23,900 nt of DNA from Candidatus Gottesmanbacteria bacterium RIFOXYB1_FULL_47_11 (GCA_001779455.1 MFKE01000018.1:38123-62022); one strand, 5' to 3'. Counted from the stretch's first letter, positions 1-7,200 are shown. The notes: generated by a model from the sequence alone, not told the origin. Numbers and translations are program-made.

Positions 1-1
1 A

Positions 2-1456
2 ATCGCGCGTTTTACCAAAAAAGAATATTGGACGATTGAGGGTAAATTTGATCCGGCTATTACAGCCCAGCTCGTTTCCAAAAACGGTGTGAAGTACGAA
101 GAAATTCTCACGTTTGATTTATTTGACGGAAAATACACGACCGCCTCATCTGTGATCCGCGACGAGCGGTCTGCCAAAGAGATTATTGCGGATGTACGTT
201 CTCCCTTTACCGTGACCTCGGTTGATAAAAAAGAAATCCGCAGAAATCCGCTTGCGCCGTTCACGACAAGCACGCTTCAGCAGGATGCCGGCCGGAAACT
301 TTATTTTTCTGCGAAAAAAACCATGCAGATTGCCCAGAAACTGTATGAGGAAGGATATATTACCTACCACCGGACCGACAGCGTGAACCTTGCAGAGAAA
401 TTTATAGACGAGTGCCGTTCGTATATAAGCGCCACATTCGGGCGCGAATTTGTTGCCGATGCTCCCCGCAAATATCAGACAAAATCGCGCGTTGCACAGG
501 AGGCGCACGAAGCTATACGGCCGACGGATGTTTCGCGCCTTGCAAGCGCACTGGACGGGGACGCGGAGCTCAACCGCGATCACCACCGGCTCTATGAACT
601 TATCTGGAAGCGGGCTGTTGCCTCCCAGGCTAAGGAAGCGGTCTTTGACTCCACGACGATTGATATAACCGACATAAACAAGTATGTGTTTGAGACGCAG
701 GGGTCGGTAATAAAGTTCGAAGGCTTTCTCAAAATCATGGGGCGCGATGTTGATGAAGTGATTATCCCCGATGTTGCCGTCGGTCAGGTAGTAACGCTTA
801 CGGAAGAAGCGCCCACTCAGCACTTTACCAACCCGCCGCCGCGCTATACGGAAGTGTCCCTGATCAAAACGATGGAAGAAAAAGATATCGGCCGTCCGTC
901 TACCTACGCGCCGATTATTTCGACGATTCAGGACCGGCAGTATGTAACGCGCGAGGACAAAAAATTAGTACCGACCGAACTGGGGAATTCCGTTACGGAC
1001 TTTCTCGTGCAGTATTTTCCGGATATTCTTGATCTGCCCTTTACCGCAAAAATGGAGGCCAATTTGGACGCGATAGCAAACGGAGAATCCCAGTGGGTAC
1101 CCGTCGTCCGCGAATTTTATACACCGTTTGAAAAAGATCTGAACAACGCCTACGACAAAGCGGACAAGGTGAAAGTAGCCGAGGAAGTCATTGACGAGAA
1201 ATGCCCGGATTGCGGAAGCCCGTTAGTTATCCGCATGGGGCGGTTTGGTAAATTTGTCGCCTGTAGCACGTTTCCGGCTTGCAAATATACGCGGCAGTTT
1301 GCCCAGAAGTTAGACATGAAGTGTCCGAAGTGTGGCGGGGATATTGTGATTAAGAAAACTAGGCGGGGCAAAACATTCTATGGTTGCAGTAATTATCCGA
1401 AGTGCACCTTCGCCGCGTGGAAGAAGGAAGATATAAAAAAGGAAGATATAAAATAA
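2..1456 (+). CDS. topA: DNA topoisomerase I (type IA), 5' end missing
   Basis: The frame is open from base 2, so the gene begins before the window; 484 C-terminal residues are present. Type IA topoisomerases relax negative supercoils by cutting one strand through a tyrosine-DNA bond. The active-site block GYITYHRTDS is present and its catalytic tyrosine is codon 365-367 (E. coli Tyr319 equivalent). The later block IGRPSTYAPIISTIQDR is also family-typical. Two C4 zinc ribbons end the protein: CPDCG...CSTFPAC (about 1202-1290) and CPKCG...CSNYPKC (about 1322-1423). The last residues, KKEDIKKEDIK, come from a 15-bp tandem duplication (1424-1453). The next gene starts 38 nt downstream with its own -10 box. 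The identification is firm; only the 5' part is unseen. Confidence 0.97.
   Translation: MARFTKKEYWTIEGKFDPAITAQLVSKNGVKYEEILTFDLFDGKYTTASSVIRDERSAKEIIADVRSPFTVTSVDKKEIRRNPLAPFTTSTLQQDAGRKLYFSAKKTMQIAQKLYEEGYITYHRTDSVNLAEKFIDECRSYISATFGREFVADAPRKYQTKSRVAQEAHEAIRPTDVSRLASALDGDAELNRDHHRLYELIWKRAVASQAKEAVFDSTTIDITDINKYVFETQGSVIKFEGFLKIMGRDVDEVIIPDVAVGQVVTLTEEAPTQHFTNPPPRYTEVSLIKTMEEKDIGRPSTYAPIISTIQDRQYVTREDKKLVPTELGNSVTDFLVQYFPDILDLPFTAKMEANLDAIANGESQWVPVVREFYTPFEKDLNNAYDKADKVKVAEEVIDEKCPDCGSPLVIRMGRFGKFVACSTFPACKYTRQFAQKLDMKCPKCGGDIVIKKTRRGKTFYGCSNYPKCTFAAWKKEDIKKEDIK
1424..1453 (+). repeat. 15-bp tandem duplication at the topA 3' end
   Basis: The unit AAGGAAGATATAAAA occurs twice in a row, in frame, giving the repeated peptide KKEDI at the extreme C terminus just before the stop. 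It probably arose by slippage and only lengthens the basic tail. Confidence 0.7.
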
Positions 1457-1479
1457 GAAGCTATATTGCTCCGTTGTGA

Positions 1480-1485
1480 TATACT
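1480..1485 (+). promoter_or_regulatory. -10 box TATACT for the Thr/Pro-stalk gene
   Basis: TATACT lies 8 nt before the ATG at 1494, which leaves room for little or no 5' UTR. No Shine-Dalgarno sequence and no convincing -35 box are visible. Confidence 0.55.
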
Positions 1486-1493
1486 GGGCTTGT

Positions 1494-1817
1494 ATGGATG
1501 ACCGCCGCCGCACGCTTGCTGCCATCACCGTGATCATCGGATTTCTTGTCCTTGTTGCAGTTATCGTCGCTGCCCTCGTTTCCGGAAAAAAAGTAGTGTC
1601 TCCGGTGCCGGAGGACACAAGTGTGATCAAAATTATTTTTGTTACCCCGACGCCCACTATGCCCGCAGAATCGTCGACACCGACGACTAAGCCGACAGCT
1701 ACCCCCAAGCCCGCGGTGAAAGTCACAACCCCCAAGCCCACCGCCACATCGACACTTACCCCGGCAACCACGACCGCAACACCCACACAAACACCGACCG
1801 CAACACCAACGCCGTAA
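1494..1817 (+). CDS. membrane-anchored Thr/Pro-rich stalk protein
   Basis: A 107-residue protein of unknown function. A basic N terminus (MDDRRR) is followed by one hydrophobic segment at about residues 8-29 and then an outside-facing tail almost entirely of Thr, Pro, Ala, Ser and Lys, with many TPT/TPKPT units. It has no globular domain. The layout is that of a signal-anchored surface stalk or spacer. An in-frame ATG at 1476 exists, but the -10 box at 1480-1485 makes 1494 the better start. The PAP2 gene begins 2 nt after its stop, so the two are probably cotranscribed. A second protein with a similar Pro/Thr tail is encoded at 7611-8249. Confidence 0.7.
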   Translation: MDDRRRTLAAITVIIGFLVLVAVIVAALVSGKKVVSPVPEDTSVIKIIFVTPTPTMPAESSTPTTKPTATPKPAVKVTTPKPTATSTLTPATTTATPTQTPTATPTP

Positions 1818-1819
1818 GT

Positions 1820-2347
1820 ATGGAAACCCTGCTTGCCCTGGATCACCAACTCTTTTTTCTCATTAACGATCTGCCGCATACCCCATTATCGGATACGATA
1901 GCCTTTACCATTTCAGGAATCGGTGTCGGGGGACTCATCTGGTTACTCCTCTCCGTTCTTATCTTTGTGCGGGTAGAGCGCCGCGATCACTGGTTTTTTT
2001 TGCCGGTCGTTCTGGCTACCGCGTTCTCGCAGTTTGTGACAAACATGTGGCTTAAATATTTTTTTTCACGCAATCGCCCGCCGGGGTCAGCGATGAGTGA
2101 TTATTCATTTCCCTCCGGCCACGCGACATTTGCATGGGCGCTTGCCGTTGTACTTGCCAGTAAACAGCCGCGGCTTAAATATGCATATTTTTTGCTGGCC
2201 GTCCTTATTTCTCTTTCGCGGATATATCTGGGGAAACATTATCCTGCCGACATTGTTGCCGGGAGCGCGATTGGCCTGGGGATCGGTTATTTTTCTTTAT
2301 GGATTGAAAAAAAGATAATTTACTACCGTATCCGCAGGCGGAAATAA
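1820..2347 (+). CDS. PAP2 superfamily membrane phosphatase
   Basis: A 175-residue multi-pass protein of the type 2 phosphatidic acid phosphatase family. Members remove phosphate from lipid phosphates such as undecaprenyl pyrophosphate or phosphatidylglycerol phosphate at the membrane surface. All three catalytic blocks are intact: K79-X6-R86-P87 (KYFFSRNRP), P98-S-G-H101, and S133-R-X5-H140-X3-D144 (SRIYLGKHYPAD). About five membrane segments surround them. The start follows the previous stop by 2 nt without a clear ribosome binding site, suggesting translational coupling. Given the envelope genes elsewhere in the window, recycling of the lipid carrier is a reasonable guess, but the substrate cannot be read from sequence. 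Confidence 0.9.
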   Translation: METLLALDHQLFFLINDLPHTPLSDTIAFTISGIGVGGLIWLLLSVLIFVRVERRDHWFFLPVVLATAFSQFVTNMWLKYFFSRNRPPGSAMSDYSFPSGHATFAWALAVVLASKQPRLKYAYFLLAVLISLSRIYLGKHYPADIVAGSAIGLGIGYFSLWIEKKIIYYRIRRRK

Positions 2348-2350
2348 TGG

Positions 2351-2356
2351 TAAAAT
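2351..2356 (+). promoter_or_regulatory. -10 box TAAAAT for the SpoU-type methyltransferase
   Basis: TAAAAT ends 6 nt before the ATG at 2363, in the 15-nt gap after the PAP2 stop. This fits transcription starting at or next to the start codon. Confidence 0.55.
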
Positions 2357-2362
2357 ACCTTC

Positions 2363-2887
2363 ATGATTAAGCTCAATGCCAAAGAACTCCGGACAACGCC
2401 TGTCGATGAGGAAGCGGCCGCGGCGATTAAAAAAAATCCGATTACGATAATCCTTGATAACGTGCTGGATACATATAACGTGGGATCGATTTTCCGTCTG
2501 GCAGATGCGGTGGCAGCGGAGAAGGTGATTTTATGTGGACAAACGCTTACACCCCCTAACTCCCGGATAAAAAAAGCATCCATCAATACCACCGGGTGGG
2601 TGAATTGGGAATATGAAAAAAATACGATTGACGCGGTTAAAAAATTGAAAAAGCAGGGTGTGAACATTGTAGCCGTCGAACAGGACCCGCGGAGTAAACC
2701 CTTTAACAAAGTTTCGTATCAATTTCCCGTCGGAATTGTTGTGGGGAATGAAACAACCGGGGTTGCCAAAGATGTTTTGGACGCGGCAGATATGATTGTC
2801 GAACTTCCGATGTGGGGGGTAAACAAAAGTCTCAACGTGATGGTTTCCCTGGGTATTGTGTTATATGAAATTACAGAAAACTTCTAA
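2363..2887 (+). CDS. SpoU/TrmH-family RNA 2'-O-methyltransferase
   Basis: A 174-residue SPOUT-fold enzyme that would transfer a methyl group from S-adenosylmethionine to a ribose 2'-OH in tRNA or rRNA. The three SpoU motifs are in order: N39-V-G-S-I-F-R (motif 1, with the catalytic-type Arg45), V127-G-N-E-T-T-G (motif 2), and N154-K-S-L-N-V-M-V-S-L-G (motif 3), which forms the knotted cofactor site. The size matches short members such as TrmL-like proteins that lack an N-terminal RNA-binding domain. The 3' end overlaps the next PAP2 gene by 23 nt in another frame. The target nucleotide is not predictable. Confidence 0.9.
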   Translation: MIKLNAKELRTTPVDEEAAAAIKKNPITIILDNVLDTYNVGSIFRLADAVAAEKVILCGQTLTPPNSRIKKASINTTGWVNWEYEKNTIDAVKKLKKQGVNIVAVEQDPRSKPFNKVSYQFPVGIVVGNETTGVAKDVLDAADMIVELPMWGVNKSLNVMVSLGIVLYEITENF

Positions 2888-3521
2888 GATTATTCTGGCA
2901 GTCGTGTTTATTCTTGCGTTTGCGATTCTGTCCAAGTACGAAGACCGGGCGGGTGTTCGGTCATTGGATTTTGCCGCTACTGTTAAGGTACAGGATAAGA
3001 TTGATAAATCTACGCATCTGAGGCTTGCGTCATTGGTTGATAACGTAATGGAGGGTTCTTCATTTTTTGCCGGTCCGGAGTTTACGAGTGTCGTCGTTCT
3101 TATTCTCACGGGCGTTGCGTTTAGAAAAAAGCGCTGGCGCGCCGTCCTTATACCCGCTGCGTTTGTACTCATCGTGTTTATTGAACTATACGGGAAGAGC
3201 ATTGTTCATCATCCCAGCCCGCCTTTTAGCATGATTAAACATACCACGAGCGTATTTCCGGCTAATTACATCAATGAACAATTTTCGTATCCATCCGGCC
3301 ACGCCGCCCGGGCCGTTTTTTTAGCGCTTATCACATGGATGGTATTGCGGAAAAAACGATTGCTGGGCATAGGTTTTGTAGGGTATGTGATACTCGTTTC
3401 CGTGAGCCGCATCTACCTGGGCCACCACTGGCTGTCGGATGTTGCCGGGGGATTGTTCTTAGGCGCAGGAGCAGGGCTATTGACTATGACTTTGATCTCC
3501 CCTATAATTGACAAGCAATGA
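2865..3521 (+). CDS. PAP2 superfamily phosphatase, variant first motif
   Basis: A 218-residue membrane protein, second PAP2 member of this cluster. Motif 2 is intact (P143-S-G-H146), as is motif 3 (S181-R-IYLGH-H188-WLS-D192). Motif 1 is altered: the lysine is at K111 but the usual RP six residues later is SP (GKSIVHHPSP), so one phosphate-contacting arginine is missing. A signal-anchor segment lies at about residues 8-24, with a roughly 45-residue outside loop before the core. The ATG at 2865 is preferred over 2856 because it begins MKLQK just before the hydrophobic stretch. The reading frame overlaps the methyltransferase end by 23 nt. A terminator follows at 3562. Confidence 0.85.
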   Translation: MKLQKTSKIILAVVFILAFAILSKYEDRAGVRSLDFAATVKVQDKIDKSTHLRLASLVDNVMEGSSFFAGPEFTSVVVLILTGVAFRKKRWRAVLIPAAFVLIVFIELYGKSIVHHPSPPFSMIKHTTSVFPANYINEQFSYPSGHAARAVFLALITWMVLRKKRLLGIGFVGYVILVSVSRIYLGHHWLSDVAGGLFLGAGAGLLTMTLISPIIDKQ

Positions 3522-3561
3522 GTGATTAACCCGTAAGACCATTGGATTTGGGTACAACCAT

Positions 3562-3586
3562 CCCGACCAACTGGTCGGGTTTTTTT
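3562..3586 (+). terminator. intrinsic terminator after the PAP2/SpoU cluster
   Basis: Stem CCCGACC (3562-3568) pairs with GGTCGGG (3573-3579) around an AACT loop, followed by seven T. It ends the upstream operon and separates it from the rRNA unit. Confidence 0.85.
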
Positions 3587-3827
3587 GACTCTTTGGTTTG
3601 TGAGTAAATTCTTATTTACGAACTTACCAAAGAGCAATCCGCCAAAGCGAACATTCGTCTGCGTGGCTGTAAGCCTCGAGACGAATTTGAGCGATGGTGG
3701 ATAACCGCTCAAGCAAAGCACTTTGACCCAGCCATGACTTACTTCTCGCCTTAGTAGATTTCTACTGCGGCTCGAAGAGCGTTCATTTGCGGGTCTTCGT
3801 CGCTCATCACGAAGACGTGATGGCTCC
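3587..3827 (+). other. structured leader upstream of 16S rRNA
   Basis: The 373 nt from 3522 to 3894 hold no plausible gene. After the terminator there are several inverted repeats: CTCTTTGG/CCAAAGAG (3589-3596 with 3627-3634, inner stem GTAAAT/ATTTAC), ATTCGTCT/AGACGAAT (3653-3660 with 3679-3686), TTGAGC/GCTCAA (3687-3692 with 3707-3712), and GTCTTCGT/ACGAAGAC (about 3792-3816). No clear promoter was found, so the transcription start is open. The folded segments are most simply read as precursor-rRNA leader. Confidence 0.5.
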
Positions 3828-3851
3828 TTGACAATCGAATGGTGGTAGGAA
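3828..3851 (+). repeat. 5' arm of the 16S processing stem
   Basis: These 24 nt are complementary to 6340-6363 with only two mismatches, so precursor RNA would fold into a long helix enclosing the whole 16S gene. In bacteria such stems are cut by RNase III. The partner arm lies just before the terminator at 6368. Confidence 0.8.
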
Positions 3852-3900
3852 TTTTATATTGATGCAAAGCTGTTAATTCAGTCTTGCGTCAATTCTTTTT

Positions 3901-3943
<43 letters not shown>

Positions 3944-3972
3944 TAAGCATGCAAGTCGTACGGAGATTGTGT

Positions 3973-4080
3973 CTAGCACAAAGATAGTAATCCGTTCCCT
4001 TGTTATGCCCAAGCACTAGTCAGTTTGACTATTTTTTGGCGTATAACGAGTGGAGCGAACGATTATTATTTTCGTGCTAG
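3973..4080 (+). other. enlarged V1 (helix 6) insertion in 16S rRNA
   Basis: Between the conserved blocks GTCGTACGG and AGTGGCGGACGGGTGAGTA the gene carries about 85 nt more than E. coli. The segment is bounded by CTAGCAC (3973-3979) and GTGCTAG (4074-4080). Nested inside are TTAT-GCC/GGC-g-ATAA-like arms (4003-4009 with 4038-4046) and a small hairpin TAGTCA-gtt-TGACTA (4017-4031) followed by six T. It looks like a branched helix extension, not an intron. Confidence 0.7.
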
Positions 4081-4854
4081 GCATGAAATCAGTGGCGGAC
4101 GGGTGAGTATAAGCAAGGAACGTACCCTTTACTCTGACATAGCTCGTCGAAAGACGGGGTAATATCAGATGAGAACGCAAGTTCAAAGTGATTAACCTCA
4201 CGGTATTGGAGCGGCCTTGTTCCTATCAGCTTGTTGGTGGGGTAATGGCCTACCAAGGCTCTGACGGGTAGGGGGTGTGAGAGCACGACCCCCCACAATG
4301 GCACTGAGACACGGGCCATACATCTACGGATGGCAGCAACTGGGAATCGTTGGCAATGGGCGAAAGCCTGACCACGCGACGCCGCGTGAGGGATGAAGTA
4401 TCTCGGTATGTAAACCTCTTTTACGGAACTATCATGGTTCCGAGAATAAGCACCTACAAACTACGTGCCAGCAGTCGCGGTAATACGTAGGGTGCAAGCG
4501 TTATCCGGATTTACTGGGCGTAAAGGGTCGTGTAGGTGGTTTATCGCATCGTGCTTGAAAGCCCGAGGCTCAACCTCGGCGTTGGGCACGAGATGGATAG
4601 ACTAGAGGGAGGCAGAGGTAAGGGGAACTCATAGTGGAGCAGTGAAATGCGTTGATATTATGAGGAACACCAAAGGCGAAGGCACCTTACTGGGCCTCAT
4701 CTGACACTCAGACACGAAAGCTAGGGGAGCGAAGCAGATTAGAGACCTGCGTAGTCCTAGCCCTAAACGCATGTCTGCTAGATGCTTTCCGCAAGGGGAG
4801 TGTCGTAAGCTAACGCGTTAAGCAGACCGCCTGGGGAGTACGATCGCAAGATTA

Positions 4855-4886
<32 letters not shown>

Positions 4887-5001
4887 CCGGTGGAGCGTGT
4901 GGTTCAATTCGAGACAAAGCGAAAGACCTTACCAGGTCTTGACATGGTACCGTTTTAAGCACCTAGAAATAGGAGCCTATCCGCAAGGATGGTATCACAG
5001 C

Positions 5002-5032
<31 letters not shown>

Positions 5033-5429
5033 GGGTGTTCCTTTAAGTAGGAGAACGAGCGCAACCCGTATTCGATGTTACAAGTGTCATCGGAGACTGC
5101 CCTGGCTTATGTCAGGGAGGAAGGAACGGACGACGTCAAGTCAGCACGGCGCTTATGACCTGGGTCACACACACCCTACAATGGCGAATAACAATGGGAA
5201 GCTAGCGCGTAAGCGTATGCAAATCTCCTGTAAATTTCGCCTCAGTTCAGATTGGGGTCTGCAACCCGACCCCATGAAGTCGGAATCGGTAGTAATCGCA
5301 GATCAGCAGGCTGCGGTGAATACGTTCTCGGGTCTTGTACACACCGCCCGTCAAGCCAACAAAGTTGGAGGCGGCCGAAGAGCCCCGTAAGGGGAGCTAA
5401 GCCGAATTCAGCGATGGGGACTAAGTCGT

Positions 5430-6132
5430 TGATTTTTCACAAATGTTGCGACTCCCGACGGTAACGTCGGGAAAAAATTCAACTGTATCGGTGAACCCTT
5501 CTGTAGCAATTGCTACAATGGGAATACCGAGGGAACCCTGAAAATGTATCAGGGACTCCGTAGAGACTACACGTTGACGCCGCATATGACGAAACAATAT
5601 CTATTAGGAATGGCTCATGATGGTACCGAAAGGCATACAACCTATCGAATAGCAACCAAGAGTAAAGCGTTTGCAGAATTTCTTCAAAAAGGAATTCGAA
5701 CGTTTTCTATTGGAGCTTGGATATACAAAGAAGGAAAATTACGTAATCTCTGGATTGTGGAATTTCCGAAAAAGATTTTGAAAAACGTGATTATACAATC
5801 GCGGAAAAACAAAATTGAGTATATTCGAGGCTATTTCGATGCAGAAGGTGGTATAGCTAAAAAGCTTTCTGTACGGTATTACTTGTATTTTTGTCAAAAA
5901 GACAAAAAAGATTTATTACAAGTAAAAACGTACTTGGAAGATGTAGGTATTATTTGTGGAAACATGCATAATCCTAGTAAAATGGTCGATCCGAATTATT
6001 GGAGATTTTATATCTCGGCAAAATCTTATACAAATTTTGCAAAAATTATTGGTTCGGATCATCCGGAAAAAGTTCGTTATCTGCGGATGAAGATATAGTC
6101 CATGCCCCGGTGAAAACCGGAGAACTAACATG
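5430..6132 (+). mobile_element. group I intron in 16S rRNA after position 1498
   Basis: A 703-nt group I intron whose parts can be placed by pairing. P1: exon AGTCGT (5424-5429) pairs with guide GCGACT (5448-5453), giving the required U-G pair at the 5' splice site. P10: TGTT (5444-5447) pairs with 3' exon AACA (6133-6136). P2: CCCGACG-GTAA-CGTCGGG (5454-5471). P3: TCAAC (5479-5483) with GTTGA (5573-5577). P5: palindrome 5502-5517. P6: CCCTGA/TCAGGG (5536-5541 with 5549-5554). P7: GACTA (5565-5569) with TAGTC (6096-6100), in R-like GTAGAGACTACACG and S motif AAGATATAGTCC (6090-6101). P8: CCGCA/TGCGG (5580-5584 with 6082-6086). P9: CCGGT-GAAA-ACCGG (6107-6120). The last base is the expected G (6132). 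The homing endonuclease gene fills the P8 loop. Confidence 0.93.
5586..6098 (+). CDS. LAGLIDADG homing endonuclease encoded in the 16S intron
   Basis: A 170-residue intron-encoded endonuclease that would cut intron-less 16S genes so that repair copies the intron in. Motif 2 is classical, YIRGYFDAEGGI (residues 79-90). Motif 1, YLLGMAHDGTER (residues 5-16), is one residue short and has HD where a D-A-D/E pattern is usual. A two-motif chain of this size would act as a monomer. The ATG at 5586 is chosen because it directly follows the 5' strand of P8 and puts motif 1 at the N terminus; the upstream ATG at 5544 lies in the P6 loop. The stop TAG (6096-6098) is part of the S motif/P7, so intron RNA core and protein end share bases. 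Base composition is more AT-rich than neighbouring genes, consistent with mobility. Confidence 0.9.
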   Translation: MTKQYLLGMAHDGTERHTTYRIATKSKAFAEFLQKGIRTFSIGAWIYKEGKLRNLWIVEFPKKILKNVIIQSRKNKIEYIRGYFDAEGGIAKKLSVRYYLYFCQKDKKDLLQVKTYLEDVGIICGNMHNPSKMVDPNYWRFYISAKSYTNFAKIIGSDHPEKVRYLRMKI

Positions 6133-6210
6133 AACAAGGTATCCCTAGCCGAAGCTGGGGATGGATCACCTCCTTTCTATTTAATAAATCATTGGTTTTG
6201 AGAAAGTAAA

Positions 6211-6339
6211 GTCCCGATTCGTCGGGACGGCTGTTTTCAAGATTCCGGTGATATCGTCCCACTGAGAGTGGGACTAAGTTGCCTTTTCAGATCCCGAATG
6301 CCTGTAGTACAGCGTTCGGTAGGCAATGCTCTCAAACGT
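6211..6339 (+). other. 16S trailer with hairpins
   Basis: Between the 16S 3' end and the processing stem arm are three stem-loops: GTCCCGA-ttcg-TCGGGAC (6211-6228), GTCCCACT-gag-AGTGGGAC (6256-6274), and a CCGAATG.../...GTTCGG stem closing on CTGTA-g-TACAG (about 6294-6319). No gene or tRNA is present here. Confidence 0.55.
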
Positions 6340-6363
6340 TTCTTACCACCATTGGATTGTCAA
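6340..6363 (+). repeat. 3' arm of the 16S processing stem
   Basis: Reverse complement of 3828-3851 with two mismatches. Because it lies directly before the terminator, the precursor contains only 16S rRNA. Confidence 0.8.
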
Positions 6364-6367
6364 AAAT

Positions 6368-6393
6368 AAAGGTTCCCGAGGGGGAACCTTTTT
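6368..6393 (+). terminator. intrinsic terminator of the 16S unit
   Basis: AAAGGTTCCC (6368-6377) pairs with GGGAACCTTT (6382-6391) around a four-base loop, and T runs to 6393. It closes the rRNA transcript before any other rRNA gene could be reached. Confidence 0.85.
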
Positions 6394-6417
6394 GATGGTA
6401 AAAATGAATGCTTATGA

Positions 6418-6423
6418 TATACT
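6418..6423 (+). promoter_or_regulatory. -10 box TATACT for the unknown gene at 6434
   Basis: TATACT ends 10 nt before the ATG at 6434. It favours this start over the in-frame ATGs upstream, which lie in or near the terminator. Confidence 0.5.
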
Positions 6424-6433
6424 ACCGGCTACT

Positions 6434-7036
6434 ATGTTCAAATTATTGTCTTCATATTTCATAGGTTTACGCAATAAGGAAAGCAGGCTGTCAGCCAATG
6501 TCGCGGAGGAAGATCACACAAATAAAGAAAGAGAAGTACTAAGTCCCGATGGAAAACGCAAATATACGTTTTCCTTGGCTCATCAAGTAGGGGATCCAAA
6601 TCAACCAATTCAAAGCGTAAAGTTTTCTGCCAGAACCTCGGATTATTCCTGGAATACTATATTACAGGTTGAACGAGGGATCGCTGAGGATCAACATGTA
6701 TATACGTTTATATGTATCGATGTACCACGCGGAAAGGTTAAGGAGAGTTCCTATGGTTTATGGGCTTGGTATGATGCGGATGGAGTTCTCGACGTAGATT
6801 CTGTTGATGCAGGAGGGTGGGCGTTACTAGGCGCAGACACACCGGAAAGCGCATTACTTTTTCAGTTAGGTGACCTTCCACAACGTTTGAACATGAGAAA
6901 AACTGGCGAAGCATTTTTTGAACAAGTTCGACAGGCTATACAACACTCGGATATGAAATATTTTCAAAAACCCATATTATTCCCGGCGATGGCCGGCGAT
7001 ATTTCAATAAATGATCTTCCCGGCCTAAATCAGTAA
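6434..7036 (+). CDS. hypothetical protein, 200 residues
   Basis: Not recognised. The protein is soluble by inspection, with no signal peptide beyond a mildly hydrophobic start (MFKLLSSYFIGL). It is rich in acidic and aromatic residues (for example YGLWAWYDADGVLDVDSVDA at about 118-137) and has no cysteine cluster or known catalytic motif that I can see. The frame is open from 6326, but the start at 6434 is preferred because of the -10 box at 6418-6423 and because the terminator of the rRNA unit lies at 6368-6393. Its stop is followed by TTTTTT without a hairpin, and then by the promoter of tRNA-Cys. Confidence 0.75.
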   Translation: MFKLLSSYFIGLRNKESRLSANVAEEDHTNKEREVLSPDGKRKYTFSLAHQVGDPNQPIQSVKFSARTSDYSWNTILQVERGIAEDQHVYTFICIDVPRGKVKESSYGLWAWYDADGVLDVDSVDAGGWALLGADTPESALLFQLGDLPQRLNMRKTGEAFFEQVRQAIQHSDMKYFQKPILFPAMAGDISINDLPGLNQ

Positions 7037-7059
7037 TTTTTTGTATAATCTTCCTTTCG

Positions 7060-7088
7060 TTGAGGCAGCTATTCGTATCTGGTACAAT
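7060..7088 (+). promoter_or_regulatory. promoter of tRNA-Cys (TTGAGG-17-TACAAT)
   Basis: The -35-like TTGAGG (7060-7065) is 17 nt before TACAAT (7083-7088), and the mature tRNA begins 14 nt further on. This is a standard sigma-70-type layout. Confidence 0.65.
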
Positions 7089-7102
7089 TAGCAGATAGTA
7101 TT

Positions 7103-7177
7103 GGCGCGTTGGCGAAGAGGTAACGCGGGAGTCTGCAAAACTTCTATGCGCCGGTTCGATTCCGGCACGCGCCTCCA
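7103..7177 (+). tRNA. tRNA-Cys (GCA)
   Basis: Cloverleaf: acceptor GGCGCGT/ACGCGCC, short D-stem GCG/CGC, anticodon stem GGAGT/ACTTC with loop CTGCAAA (anticodon GCA), and T-arm GCCGG-TTCGATT-CCGGC. The discriminator base is T, as expected for cysteine, and CCA is encoded (7175-7177). Confidence 0.95.
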
Positions 7178-7184
7178 GTTTTGG

Positions 7185-7190
7185 TATAAT
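7185..7190 (+). promoter_or_regulatory. -10 box TATAAT, probably the original tRNA-Ile promoter
   Basis: TATAAT lies 10 nt before the first copy of GCGCGCTTAGT (7201). That spacing would suit a tRNA starting at 7201, which now holds only the tRNA 5' fragment ahead of the GIY-YIG gene. Confidence 0.5.
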
Positions 7191-7200
7191 TACTTTGTTC

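Noticed and set aside
146..823. 225-codon minus-strand frame opposite topA
   Set aside because: It is a shadow of the conserved topA coding frame.
1310..1879. Minus-strand VGVGVAVG-type reading frame
   Set aside because: It is the antisense of the Thr/Pro codons in the stalk gene and of the topA end.
3538..3548. ACCATTGGATT repeated at 3538 and 6348 as an insertion border
   Set aside because: The 11-nt match coincides with part of the processing stem on one side only and is short; no other border features support a transposed unit.
3828..3856. TTGACA at 3828 read as the -35 box of a 16S promoter
   Set aside because: The following hexamers are poor at 16-18 nt spacing, and the bases belong to a processing-stem arm that must be transcribed to pair with 6340-6363.
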